Positions 31,741-40,644 of a DNA stretch of 64,000 bases are shown in pieces. This stretch comes from Comamonadaceae bacterium 2PF (GTDB lineage Bacteria; Pseudomonadota; Gammaproteobacteria; Burkholderiales; Burkholderiaceae_C), in the NCBI GenBank assembly GCA_005502875.1, contig SCMV01000002.1:1-64000 (forward strand). The letters run 5' to 3'. Position numbers and translations under genes: made by a program. The notes under the pieces were generated by a model. The model had not been told where the DNA came from, searched no databases, and was given only the letters and a program-made list of their open reading frames with translations. Every line of letters starts with the position of its first letter. Position 1 is the stretch's first letter.

Positions 31741-32466
31741 TCAGTAGCCAGCTATCACCTGGAACTTGTATGAATCATGTTCAGCAGGCGGGTTGCCCTT
31801 GCATCCGCACGAGATCTTGAACAAGCGAGATGCCCCCGGCGCAATGCCACCTGAGATGTAGGTCGAGTACTGGTCCACGAAGCGATCACCGAGGAAGAGG
31901 TTGGCTTCCACGTTCACGCCGCGTGCCATTTTTTTGCTGTTGTTCTGGATCTCGCCGGTGAAGTAGACCTGATCGCCGCTCTGGAACTTTTCGACCTTGG
32001 TAACGATCAATTCAGTGGCTGTGATGTCTGCTTGGTCCTGGCTGTCGTCTCCAGTGGGGAGCTTCTCGGCAGAGATGTCTTGCACACGCTTGGCAGACAG
32101 AGCGGCCAGTTTGTTGGCGAAGGTGGTGTTCTTGCCCTGCATGGAGCGACCAAGCGGCGTGTTGATGAAGCGCAGCAGGGCGTTGATCTCCTGTTCTGTG
32201 TAAGTGGCTTGGACCAGGCCCAAATATTCTTCTTTGAGCGCATCCCACCCCATCGTGCGTTGAAGGAAGTCGTGGATGCGCTTGCGGTACACAGGGTCTT
32301 GCCCTTTGGCGTATTGGTCTGTGTAGCCATCGACCTGGGCTTGCAGCATTTCAGGCACTTGCGTGGCGCGCAGGTACTTCTCAGCAAGCTCTTTGGTGGT
32401 GGCTTGTGCGGTGACGCTGCTCACAAGGATGGTGGCAAAAAAGAACGTTTTGATCGCGTGTTTCAT
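31741..32466 (-). CDS. DUF2059-domain secreted protein
   Basis: 241 residues. N-terminal signal peptide (MKHAIKTFFFATILVSSVTAQA, cleavage near residue 21) followed by a DUF2059-like helical part (about 25-120; YLRATQVPEMLQAQVDGY) and a C-terminal beta-rich region with a CGCKGN pair of cysteines. Probably periplasmic or surface; function unknown. The base composition is visibly more A/T-rich than in the flanking housekeeping genes. Confidence 0.82.
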   Translation of the reverse strand: MKHAIKTFFFATILVSSVTAQATTKELAEKYLRATQVPEMLQAQVDGYTDQYAKGQDPVYRKRIHDFLQRTMGWDALKEEYLGLVQATYTEQEINALLRFINTPLGRSMQGKNTTFANKLAALSAKRVQDISAEKLPTGDDSQDQADITATELIVTKVEKFQSGDQVYFTGEIQNNSKKMARGVNVEANLFLGDRFVDQYSTYISGGIAPGASRLFKISCGCKGNPPAEHDSYKFQVIAGY

Positions 32467-32552
32467 TGGGACTCCCTTTTTGAATGGATGTTCGGTTTTG
32501 TGCTGCGCGTTTCATGGTGCGTGGGGCACGCAACGTGCAAGCACGCCAGACC

Positions 32553-33191
32553 TCACTCCACGACGACAGTGTAGGTAACGGCCTGCAGCATGTTGGGCAG
32601 AGCTCCTCCAAAATTGATCACGTGCGTGCCTGGTGGCAGTGGTTTGATCATCACGTAGTAACCGTTGGATGCGGACGGGAAGACGAATTGCTTGGGTTCT
32701 GTCCGCTCGGCGATGTTGAAACACTGGCTGGGTTGGCGGTGCGCGTGCAGGCCCTCCACGCGTTTGCCGTCGATCTCGAGGACCAGTGCCGAAGCGTCAT
32801 CTGTGAGCCTGGCTGCGCTTTGCATGACCGACTGGCAACTGACATCTCTGTCAACAGGCCGTGTGACGACATAGTTGATCAAAGGAAAGAACAGGTGCTT
32901 ACCCATGGGCACCCTGCAAAGCCTGACGGTACGGCGGGTTCCGTATGTGCCGGCAAGGAACCAGACGGGTCCAGATTGTTTGGCGCCGCAGAGCTCTCCC
33001 GTTTGATCCATGATGGGGCTTTGCGCATGGTCGAAGGAGGCAGCCCATTGCCACCAGGCCTGTGACCAGGCTGCTTGGGTCCTGCCTTTGACCTTTTGGC
33101 TGGGCGGGACGACGGAGGCTGGCGCTGCGTGTGCGATGACGCTCACGCATGCCATCAGAAATGCAACTTTGCTCTTGAAGTGAATGCGCAC
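32553..33191 (-). CDS. Unrecognised secreted protein
   Basis: I do not recognise this gene. It has 212 residues from a GTG at 33191 preceded by AAGGGAG; the signal peptide runs to about residue 23 (ACVSVIAHAAPA). The mature part has a conserved-looking core (GPVWFLAGTYGTRRTVRLC, GKHLFFPLINYV) and several cysteines that could form disulfides. It ends in a beta-rich stretch (THVINFGGALPNMLQAVTYTV) that resembles an Ig-like or lectin fold. It sits next to the DUF2059 gene on the same strand and shares its A/T-rich composition. Role not assignable. Confidence 0.75.
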   Translation of the reverse strand: MRIHFKSKVAFLMACVSVIAHAAPASVVPPSQKVKGRTQAAWSQAWWQWAASFDHAQSPIMDQTGELCGAKQSGPVWFLAGTYGTRRTVRLCRVPMGKHLFFPLINYVVTRPVDRDVSCQSVMQSAARLTDDASALVLEIDGKRVEGLHAHRQPSQCFNIAERTEPKQFVFPSASNGYYVMIKPLPPGTHVINFGGALPNMLQAVTYTVVVE

Positions 33192-33388
33192 GGTACTCCC
33201 TTGGTTGGTTGCGATGGATGAAAAACGGATGAGGTTGGAGTGGGCATGCACGCCGAGTGTCCGAGCCAATTTCTGAGCACTTGGCGCGCGATGTTGCTGG
33301 GGCGCCTTTGTCAGCTTGATCTTCTACTCAAAACAGATGCTTGGGCTCATGCGCTGTGCCTTGCCCGGTTGCCCAGTTAAACTTTTGA

Positions 33389-34027
<639 letters not shown>

Positions 34028-34033
34028 CCCGGG

Positions 34034-34609
34034 TCACATCGCCGCCATCCTCCTCACCTCGGCCAGCCAGCGATCGCGCTGCTCGGGCTTGGAGGTGGCA
34101 ATCGGCGCGAAGGTGGTGGTGCTCAGCAGCTTCATGCCGCAGAACTGCAAGATGGTGTGCTTCATCTGTCGCCAGGCCGGGCGACCGTAGGCCAGCCGGT
34201 CGTACCAACCGGGCGTGTCGAGCGTGACCACGATGCGCGCGGTGCGGCCTTTGAGCAGCTTGTCCCAACTGCGGTGCCCTTTGTGGAACTTGTAGGCAAA
34301 GCCTGGCAGCAGCACTCGGTCAAGGAAGCCCTTGAGCAAAGCAGGCAGTCCTCCCCACCACACGGGGTAGACCCAGACGATTTCTTCGGCCCAGAGGATG
34401 TCTGCTTGCGCTGCCTGCAGGTCGGGCTCCAGGGGCTGCTCGCCACGGTAGGCGCCGTGCAGGATGGGATCGAAGTGAAGCGCGTGCAGGTCGATGCGGC
34501 GCAACTCCCGTCCGGCCTGCTGGGCAGCGTCGGCGTAGGCATCGGCAAGGGCTGCGTTGAAGCTGTCGGGGCTGGGGTGCCCGAGGATGAGCAGGGTGCG
34601 GGTGGTCAC
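34034..34609 (-). CDS. NAD(P)H dehydrogenase (quinone)-family flavodoxin-fold oxidoreductase
   Basis: 191 residues starting at GTG 34609 with GGAG 8 bp upstream. Flavodoxin-fold motifs LLILGHPSPDSFN and VYPVWWGGLPALLKGFLDRVL match the DT-diaphorase/MdaB/KefF group of FMN- or FAD-dependent two-electron reductases. It lies 63 bp downstream of a MerR regulator on the same strand, with a MerR-type operator between. Probably protects against quinones or related electrophiles. Confidence 0.88.
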   Translation of the reverse strand: MTTRTLLILGHPSPDSFNAALADAYADAAQQAGRELRRIDLHALHFDPILHGAYRGEQPLEPDLQAAQADILWAEEIVWVYPVWWGGLPALLKGFLDRVLLPGFAYKFHKGHRSWDKLLKGRTARIVVTLDTPGWYDRLAYGRPAWRQMKHTILQFCGMKLLSTTTFAPIATSKPEQRDRWLAEVRRMAAM

Positions 34610-34651
34610 GTGGGCTCCATCTGGTGTGCGAACAAGGTGGGCACATGCTGA

Positions 34652-34673
34652 ACCTTGCCTCCGGGGGCAAGGT
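34652..34673 (-). promoter_or_regulatory. MerR-type operator and promoter for the quinone reductase gene
   Basis: Read leftwards: TTGACC, then TTGCCCCCGGAGGCAAGGT, then TCAGCA. The spacer is exactly 19 bp and contains the inverted repeat ACCTTGCC-N6-GGCAAGGT. MerR-family activators bind such palindromes in overlong spacers and untwist them. The operator overlaps the stop codon of the MerR gene. Confidence 0.65.
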
Positions 34674-35101
34674 CAAGCCCTGGACAGTTCCGTCGTCAGC
34701 GAGACACAGTCGGGCTCGGTGGCGATCAGGCGGGGTAGGGTGGCTTGCAACTCGGCCAGCTCCGCGTCGAGCACCTGCAGGCGGTTGATTTCGGCGGCCA
34801 AGGCGGCGCGTTTGTCGCTCAGGGCCAGCACGAAGCGCGGCCAGTCGGGCGTGCATGCTTCGGTGCCGAGCTGGCGCAGTTCGGCCAGCGTGAAGCCCAG
34901 CGACTGGGCTTTGCGGATCAGGCGGATGGCGTCGATGTGCTCGGCCTGGTAGAGCCGATAGCTGCCTCGGCGCGGCACCGCAGGCATGAGCCCGAGCGAC
35001 TCGTAGTGGCGGATGGCCTTGGCGCTCACGCCACTGTGGCGCGAGGCCTGCCCGATGGTGAAGTGATGGGTAAGGCGGTCGGCGTGCATGGCTGCCAGCA
35101 T
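34673..35101 (-). CDS. MerR-family transcriptional regulator
   Basis: 142 residues with an N-terminal winged helix (FTIGQASRHSGVSAKAIRHYESLGLMP) and a C-terminal dimerisation helix. The short effector region has only isolated cysteines and no CueR-type Cys pair, so a metal effector is not supported. Likely regulates the reductase gene downstream through the operator that overlaps its own 3' end. ATG 35089 is an alternative start. Confidence 0.9.
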   Translation of the reverse strand: MLAAMHADRLTHHFTIGQASRHSGVSAKAIRHYESLGLMPAVPRRGSYRLYQAEHIDAIRLIRKAQSLGFTLAELRQLGTEACTPDWPRFVLALSDKRAALAAEINRLQVLDAELAELQATLPRLIATEPDCVSLTTELSRA

Positions 35102-35149
35102 AGGTCAGGCAGGCATGGCTTGCCATCGCCCGAAGGCAGGGCCAATGGC

Positions 35150-35674
35150 TCAGCGGCGACGACGAGCTTTTGGGTGGGGCGTGTCAACGTCCTTGGGGGG
35201 CAGTCCGAGGGCTTGTCGGGCCAGCGCGTCGGCCTGCGCGTTGCGATGCCGTGGCACCCACTGCACGGTCAGGCATGTCAGCCCGTCGGCAAGGGAGCGT
35301 GCCTCGTTCACCCAGGTTTGAAGCGCGGGGGGCAGGGTGGGCGCATCCAGCAGGCTCAGGTGGTCGCGAACCTGGGTGCTGTCGGTGTGCAGGTGCAGCC
35401 TGCGCGCGCCATGGTTCAGTGCAAAGCTCATCGCGGCCACGGTGGCGCGCCACTCGGCCTCGTTGTTGCAGCCGCTGCCACTCAGTCGCTGGGACAAATG
35501 GTGGGTGATGCCGTCAGGCGATGTGAGCACGGCGCCCAGGGCCATGGTGCCGGGGTTGGGCCAGGCACCTCCATCGCAGTGGGCGGTCCAGGTCTCGGCT
35601 TTCGAGCCTTGGTGCGATGGACCCGGGCGCAATTGAGCACGAGAGCAGGCCGCCGTTGGCAGGGGGCCCTCCAC
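35150..35674 (-). CDS. RNase H-family protein
   Basis: RNase HI-like domain. It begins at TWTAHCDGGAWPNPGTMALG and has the catalytic carboxylates in DGGAWPNPG, EAEWRATVAAM, HTDSTQVRD and HRNAQADALARQA. The start is unclear: a GTG at 35674 gives 174 residues, and a TTG at 35632 gives 160; neither has a good ribosome site. It follows the etfQO terminator, so transcription probably starts near 35690. It may be a housekeeping or a reverse-transcriptase-like RNase H; the domain itself is certain. Confidence 0.75.
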   Translation of the reverse strand: MEGPLPTAACSRAQLRPGPSHQGSKAETWTAHCDGGAWPNPGTMALGAVLTSPDGITHHLSQRLSGSGCNNEAEWRATVAAMSFALNHGARRLHLHTDSTQVRDHLSLLDAPTLPPALQTWVNEARSLADGLTCLTVQWVPRHRNAQADALARQALGLPPKDVDTPHPKARRRR

Positions 35675-35692
35675 CGCGGTTGACGAGGCAAG

Positions 35693-35715
35693 AAAAAAGG
35701 AGCCCGAAGGCTCCT
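35693..35715 (-). terminator. Intrinsic terminator of etf-QO
   Basis: Read leftwards: GGAGCC-TTCG-GGCTCC followed by six Ts, 16 bp after the stop codon at 35731. Confidence 0.85.
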
Positions 35716-35730
35716 CGTGGTGCGCAGGCA

Positions 35731-37416
35731 TCACATGCCGGCGTAGTTCGGGCCACCGCCGCCTTCGGGCGTGATCCAGACGATGTTCTGGGTCGGGTCC
35801 TTGATGTCGCAGGTCTTGCAGTGCACGCAGTTCTGGGCATTGATGACCAGCTTGTCCTGGTCGTCGTCGGTCTTGACGAACTCGTAGACGCCGGCTGGGC
35901 AGTAGCGCGACTCGGGGCCGGCGAACTTGGCCAGGTTGGTTTGCACGGGCACCGAAGCGTTCTTCAGCGTCAGGTGAGCGGGCTGGTGCTCGTTGTGGTT
36001 GGTGTTGGAGACGAACACCGAGCTCAGGCGGTCGAAGGTGATCTTGCCGTCCGGCTTCGGGTACTCGATCTTGCTGCACTGTGCTGCGGGCAGCAGGCGG
36101 GTGTGATCGGCCTCGGTGCGGTGGATGGTCCAGGGCGCTTCCTTGATGCCGAGCTTGGGCAGCAGCCAGTGCTCGATGCCGGTCATCAGCATGCCGACGT
36201 ACATGCCTTTCTTGAACCACTGCTTGAAGTTCTTGGCGGTGTTGAGCTCTTCCTTGAGCCAGCTCTTGTCGAAAGACTGCGCGTAGGCGGTCAGCTCGTC
36301 GTTCTGGCGGCCGGCGTTCAGCGCCTCGAAGATGGCTTCGGCGCACAGCATGCCGGTCTTCATGGCGGCGTGCGAACCCTTGATTCGGGCGGCGTTCAGG
36401 AAGCCGGCGTCACAGCCGACCAGGGCACCACCGGGGAACACGAACTTGGGCAGCGACAGGATGCCGCCGGCCGTGATGGCGCGCGCGCCGTACGACAGGC
36501 GCTTGGCGCCTTCGAGCAGCGGCTTGATGCTGGGGTGGGTCTTCCAGCGCTGCATTTCTTCGAAGGGCGACAGCCAGGGGTTCTGGTAGTCGAGACCCGT
36601 CACGAAACCCAGGGTGACCTTGTTGTCTTCCAGGTGGTAGAGGAAGCCGCCGCCGTAGGTGGAGGTGTCCATCGGCCAGCCGGCGGTGTGCACCACCAGG
36701 CCGGGCTTGGCCTTGGCCGGGTCGATTTCCCAGAGTTCCTTGATGCCGATGGCGTAGCTTTGCGGGTCCTTGCCTTCGTCGAGCTTGAACTTGGCGATCA
36801 GCTGCTTGCCCAGGTGGCCGCGCGCGCCTTCGGCGAAGATGGTGTACTTGCCGTGCAGTTCCATGCCCAGCTGGAAGTCGCCAGTGGGCTCGCCCGACTT
36901 GTCGATGCCCAGGTTGCCCGTGGCGATGCCCTTGACGGAGCCATCGTCGTTGTAGAGCACTTCGGCGGCGGCGAAGCCGGGGAAGATTTCAACGCCCAGG
37001 GCCTCGGCCTGCTGACCCAGCCAGCGGGTGACGCTGCCCAGGCTGATGACGTAGTTGCCGTGGTTGTGGAAGTTGTTGGGGATCAGGGCCTGAGGCGTGG
37101 CGATGGCGCCGCCTTCGGTCAGCACCAGCACTTCGTCGGCGGTGACGGGCTGGTTCAGGGGGGCACCGAGTTCCTTCCAGTTGGGGAACAGCTCGTTCAT
37201 GGAGATCGGGTCCATGACGGCGCCCGACAGGATGTGGGCGCCAGGCTCGGAGCCCTTTTCCAGCACGACGACGCTGATTTCCTTGCCGGCTTTCTCGGCC
37301 AGTTGCTTGAGCTTGATGGCGGTGGACAGGCCTGCGGGGCCGGCGCCCACGATGACGACGTCATACTCCATCGACTCGCGGGGACCAAACTGCTCAAGGA
37401 TTTCCTGGGGCGTCAT
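35731..37416 (-). CDS. Electron transfer flavoprotein:ubiquinone oxidoreductase
   Basis: Inner-membrane FAD and 4Fe-4S enzyme that passes electrons from ETF (fatty acid and amino acid oxidation) to ubiquinone. 561 residues from ATG 37416 (MTPQEILEQFGP) with AAGGA upstream. It has the FAD motif VVIVGAGPAGLSTAIKL, the C-terminal iron-sulphur region (CVHCKTCDIKDP plus the preceding YCPAGVYEF cysteine) and ends in GGGGPNYAGM. All four cluster cysteines are present. ETF alpha and beta are not in the window. Confidence 0.97.
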   Translation of the reverse strand: MTPQEILEQFGPRESMEYDVVIVGAGPAGLSTAIKLKQLAEKAGKEISVVVLEKGSEPGAHILSGAVMDPISMNELFPNWKELGAPLNQPVTADEVLVLTEGGAIATPQALIPNNFHNHGNYVISLGSVTRWLGQQAEALGVEIFPGFAAAEVLYNDDGSVKGIATGNLGIDKSGEPTGDFQLGMELHGKYTIFAEGARGHLGKQLIAKFKLDEGKDPQSYAIGIKELWEIDPAKAKPGLVVHTAGWPMDTSTYGGGFLYHLEDNKVTLGFVTGLDYQNPWLSPFEEMQRWKTHPSIKPLLEGAKRLSYGARAITAGGILSLPKFVFPGGALVGCDAGFLNAARIKGSHAAMKTGMLCAEAIFEALNAGRQNDELTAYAQSFDKSWLKEELNTAKNFKQWFKKGMYVGMLMTGIEHWLLPKLGIKEAPWTIHRTEADHTRLLPAAQCSKIEYPKPDGKITFDRLSSVFVSNTNHNEHQPAHLTLKNASVPVQTNLAKFAGPESRYCPAGVYEFVKTDDDQDKLVINAQNCVHCKTCDIKDPTQNIVWITPEGGGGPNYAGM

Positions 37417-37640
37417 CGTGTTTCCTTCTGTTCGGGCAACAGGGTGTGGTGGGTGTTTTTCGTACGGGCGCGATTCTACGTGCAGTCGGCACCGCATTTT
37501 CACAAAAAAAGCACGATCGTTCGAAAATGGCCCCGCGCCTGAGTGGGGACAAGCTGGCCCGACTTGTCCGCTCACTTCACCAGATGGGAATCAGGGGGGC
37601 GCGTGCTAAGGTTTGAGGCCTGTTTGAGGAGCACCTGCAC

Positions 37641-38426
37641 ATGAGTTACACCCTGGACCTTTCCGGCCGCGTGGCCCTGATCACTGGCGCATCGAGCGGC
37701 CTGGGCAAGCAGTTCGCCCTGACCCTGGCCAAGGCCGGTGCAGCCGTCGTGCTGGCGGGCCGCCGCGTCGAACTGCTCAAGGACCTGCGCTCCGAAATCG
37801 AAGCCTCGGGGGGCGATGCGCACGTGGTCGGCCTGGACGTGACCGACCTCGCCAGCATCCGCTCGGCGGTGGCGCACGCTGAGACAGAGGTCGGCCCCAT
37901 CGACATCCTGATCAACAACTCGGGCGTGAGCACGACCGAGCGCCTGGTGGACGTGACCGAAGAGAGCTACGACTACGTCTTCGACACCAACACGCGCGGC
38001 TCCTTTTTTGTGGCCCAGGAAGTGGCCAAACGCATGCTGGCCCGCGCCAAGGGCTCGGCCCCAGGCACCTACACCGGCGGGCGCATCGTCAACATCGCGT
38101 CGGCTGCGGGCCTGCGCACGCTGCCACAGATCGGCGTTTACTGCATGAGCAAGGCTGCCGTCATCCACATGACCAAGGTGATGGCTGCGGAGTGGGGGCG
38201 CTTTGGCATCACCACCAACGCGATCTGCCCGGGCTACATCCACACCGAGATCAACCACCACCACTGGGAAACCGATTCGGGCAAGAAGCTGGTGAACATG
38301 CTGCCGCGCAAGCGTGTGGGGCAGCCCAAGGACCTGGATGCGCTGCTGGTGATGCTGTGCTCGGCCGAGAGCGATTTCATCAACGGCTCGGTGATCTCGG
38401 CGGACGATGGCATCGCTGCGGCCTGA
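37641..38426 (+). CDS. Short-chain dehydrogenase/reductase
   Basis: 261-residue SDR: nucleotide motif TGASSGLGKQ at about residue 15, NNSG at about 92, catalytic Ser at about 154, Tyr167 and Lys171 (GVYCMSKAAV), and a C-terminal NGSVISADDG. Probably uses NAD(P)H on a hydroxy/oxo-acyl or polyol substrate; not resolved. It is divergent from etf-QO and precedes a thioesterase. Confidence 0.88.
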   Translation: MSYTLDLSGRVALITGASSGLGKQFALTLAKAGAAVVLAGRRVELLKDLRSEIEASGGDAHVVGLDVTDLASIRSAVAHAETEVGPIDILINNSGVSTTERLVDVTEESYDYVFDTNTRGSFFVAQEVAKRMLARAKGSAPGTYTGGRIVNIASAAGLRTLPQIGVYCMSKAAVIHMTKVMAAEWGRFGITTNAICPGYIHTEINHHHWETDSGKKLVNMLPRKRVGQPKDLDALLVMLCSAESDFINGSVISADDGIAAA

Positions 38427-38606
38427 GGTCGCTGGCTGGCGTTGATGCCGGACGGCGCCACGGTTGGCACCGTTCCCCCTTGAAAAGCCCGGAGCGCGAC
38501 CGCAACTGAGCGGCATCGCGCCCTTGTGCTTTTGCATTCGCGAGTGGTGCCACCTGTTCGCCATCTTTCGTCCTTTTTCCTTGCTTTTCGCTGATCGCCT
38601 GCCGCC

Positions 38607-39077
38607 ATGCGCCTCGACATCCCCGAACACAAGATCCTGGTCCACCAGCTGGAGCTGCCCATCCTCTGGGGCGACATGGATGCCCTGGGTCACATCAACA
38701 ACACCGTCTACTTTCGCTACATGGAGCAGGCGCGGGTGTCCTGGATCCAGGACATCAGTGGCTCGGTCGGAGCCGACGGCGAAGGCCCGGTCATCGCGAA
38801 CGCTTTCTTCAATTTCTACCGGCCACTGGTGTTCCCGGGCACGGTGACCATCAAGCTGCACGTGGCCGACCCGGGGCGCACCAGCCTGGACACCTTCGTG
38901 ACGGTGGAGCGCACCGACGAGCCCGGGGTGGTCTACGCCGCCGGCGGTGCCACCCTGGTGTGGATCAACCAGGCCTCGGGGCGCCCGACGGCCTTGCCCG
39001 AGGCCTTCCGCGCGCTGAAGGCGCCCACGCCCGCCTTGCCTGGCGCCGACGCACCACCTGCCTTGCCTGGCAAGTGA
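38607..39077 (+). CDS. Acyl-CoA thioesterase, hot-dog fold (4HBT)
   Basis: 156-residue 4-hydroxybenzoyl-CoA thioesterase-family protein. The catalytic Asp of the hot-dog helix is in LPILWGDMDALGHINNTVYF. Substrate is an acyl-CoA of unknown chain. It is followed by a terminator, then the CoA-transferase genes. Confidence 0.88.
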   Translation: MRLDIPEHKILVHQLELPILWGDMDALGHINNTVYFRYMEQARVSWIQDISGSVGADGEGPVIANAFFNFYRPLVFPGTVTIKLHVADPGRTSLDTFVTVERTDEPGVVYAAGGATLVWINQASGRPTALPEAFRALKAPTPALPGADAPPALPGK

Positions 39078-39153
39078 GTCGTCGGGCTGACGCGCTTGCC
39101 ACAGCAGGGCAAGCCGTGCGCCACACCAGGTCGGCCTCAAGCCTGCAACGCCT

Positions 39154-39184
39154 GCGCGGTTGATGCAACAGCCGCGCTTTTTTT
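39154..39184 (+). terminator. Terminator after the thioesterase gene
   Basis: GCGCGG, a 12-nt loop (with inner TTG/CAA pairing), CCGCGC, then seven Ts. It separates the thioesterase from scoA. Confidence 0.62.
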
Positions 39185-39290
39185 CGTTTTCACGGCTGGC
39201 TTTTTGGCGGGCGACCGGTGTACGCTTTGGTCACGCTGCACCGCAGCAATCGTGGCCGCCTGCGGCCCGTTTCAGCCAAGGAGTGATTGG

Positions 39291-40001
39291 ATGAACAAGG
39301 TCTATCCCGACGCCGCCAGCGCGCTGGCCGGGGTCGTCAAAGACGGGCAGTTGCTCGCGGTGGGGGGCTTCGGCCTGTGCGGCATCCCCGAGGCATTGAT
39401 CGATGCGCTGCAGGCCACCGGGGTCAAGGGCCTGACGGTGATCTCCAACAACGCGGGGGTCGACGGCTTCGGGCTGGGCAAGTTGCTCAACACGCGCCAG
39501 ATCAAGAAGATGATCTCCAGCTACGTGGGCGAGAACAAGGAGTTCGAGCGCCAGTACCTGGCGGGTGAGCTGGAGCTGGAGTTCACGCCCCAGGGCACGC
39601 TGGCCGAAAAGCTGCGCGCCGGTGGTGCGGGCATCCCGGCTTTCTTCACCAAGACGGGCGTGGGCACCATCGTGGCCGAGGGCAAGGAAACGCGCGAGTT
39701 CGATGGCGAGGTCTATGTGATGGAGCGGGCCTTGCTGCCCGAGGTGGCACTGGTCAAGGCGTGGAAGGCCGACAAGTCGGGCAACCTGGTGTTTCGCCGC
39801 ACCGCGCGCAACTTCAACCCGGCTGCGGCCATGGCGGGCAAGATCACGGTGGTGGAAGTCGAGGAGATCGTCGAGACCGGCTCGCTCGACCCGGATTCGG
39901 TGCACCTGCCTGGCATCTATGTGCACCGCATCGTGTTGAACGCGAGCCCTGAGAAGCGCATCGAAAAGCGCACCACCCAACAGAACCCGAAGGGAGCCTG
40001 A
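39291..40001 (+). CDS. scoA: 3-oxoacid CoA-transferase subunit A
   Basis: Alpha subunit of succinyl-CoA:3-ketoacid CoA-transferase-type enzyme (acetoacetate plus acyl-CoA). 236 residues from ATG 39291 behind AAGGAGTG. The CoA-binding glycine motif is in [16 protein letters not shown]. It is 3 bp before scoB. Could also use another 3-oxoacid; the pair alone does not decide. Confidence 0.95.
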   Translation: MNKVYPDAASALAGVVKDGQLLAVGGFGLCGIPEALIDALQATGVKGLTVISNNAGVDGFGLGKLLNTRQIKKMISSYVGENKEFERQYLAGELELEFTPQGTLAEKLRAGGAGIPAFFTKTGVGTIVAEGKETREFDGEVYVMERALLPEVALVKAWKADKSGNLVFRRTARNFNPAAAMAGKITVVEVEEIVETGSLDPDSVHLPGIYVHRIVLNASPEKRIEKRTTQQNPKGA

Positions 40002-40004
40002 GCC

Positions 40005-40637
40005 ATGCCCTGGACCCATGACGAAATGGCCGCCCGCGCGGCCAAGGAACTGGAAGACGGCTTCTACGTGAACCTGGGCATCGGCTTGCCCACCCTGGTG
40101 GCCAACCACGTGGCACCTGGCATCGACGTGTGGCTGCAGTCCGAGAACGGCATGCTGGGCATCGGCCCTTTCCCCGACGAGGGTGCCGTCGACCCCGACC
40201 TGATCAACGCTGGCAAGCAGACGGTGACCACGCTGCCGGGCAGCTCGATCTTCGGCAGCCACGAGAGCTTCGCCATGATCCGCGGCGGCAAGATCAACCT
40301 GTCCATCCTGGGGGCCATGCAGGTCTCGGAACACGGCGACCTGGCCAACTGGATGATCCCGGGCAAGATGGTCAAGGGCATGGGCGGCGCCATGGACCTG
40401 GTCGCCGGCGTCAAGCGCGTGGTGGTGCTCATGGAGCACGCGGCCAAGAACGGCGAGCACAAGCTGCTGCAGAAGTGCTCGCTGCCGCTGACAGGCCTGG
40501 GTGTGGTCGATCGCATCATCACCGAGCTGTGTGTGCTGGACGTGACCCCTCAAGGCTTCAAATGCCTTGAACTGGCGCCTGGCGTCACCCAGGAAGAAGT
40601 GCGCACCAAGACGGGCGCGCACGTCGAGTTCGCCTGA
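40005..40637 (+). CDS. scoB: 3-oxoacid CoA-transferase subunit B
   Basis: Beta subunit, 210 residues, translationally coupled to scoA. The catalytic Glu47 lies in [15 protein letters not shown], typical for OXCT-type enzymes. With scoA it would allow use of ketone bodies or the end of polyhydroxybutyrate breakdown. Confidence 0.95.
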   Translation: MPWTHDEMAARAAKELEDGFYVNLGIGLPTLVANHVAPGIDVWLQSENGMLGIGPFPDEGAVDPDLINAGKQTVTTLPGSSIFGSHESFAMIRGGKINLSILGAMQVSEHGDLANWMIPGKMVKGMGGAMDLVAGVKRVVVLMEHAAKNGEHKLLQKCSLPLTGLGVVDRIITELCVLDVTPQGFKCLELAPGVTQEEVRTKTGAHVEFA

Positions 40638-40644
40638 CGCCGCT

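Noticed and set aside
28290-33191. Genomic island or prophage in the small-gene region
   Set aside because: No integrase, transposase, tRNA, attachment repeats or phage genes were seen; only gene content and composition hint at transfer.
35617-37542. Open frame of about 641 codons antisense to etf-QO
   Set aside because: The leftward strand has the FAD and iron-sulphur motifs; the antisense frame is composition-driven.
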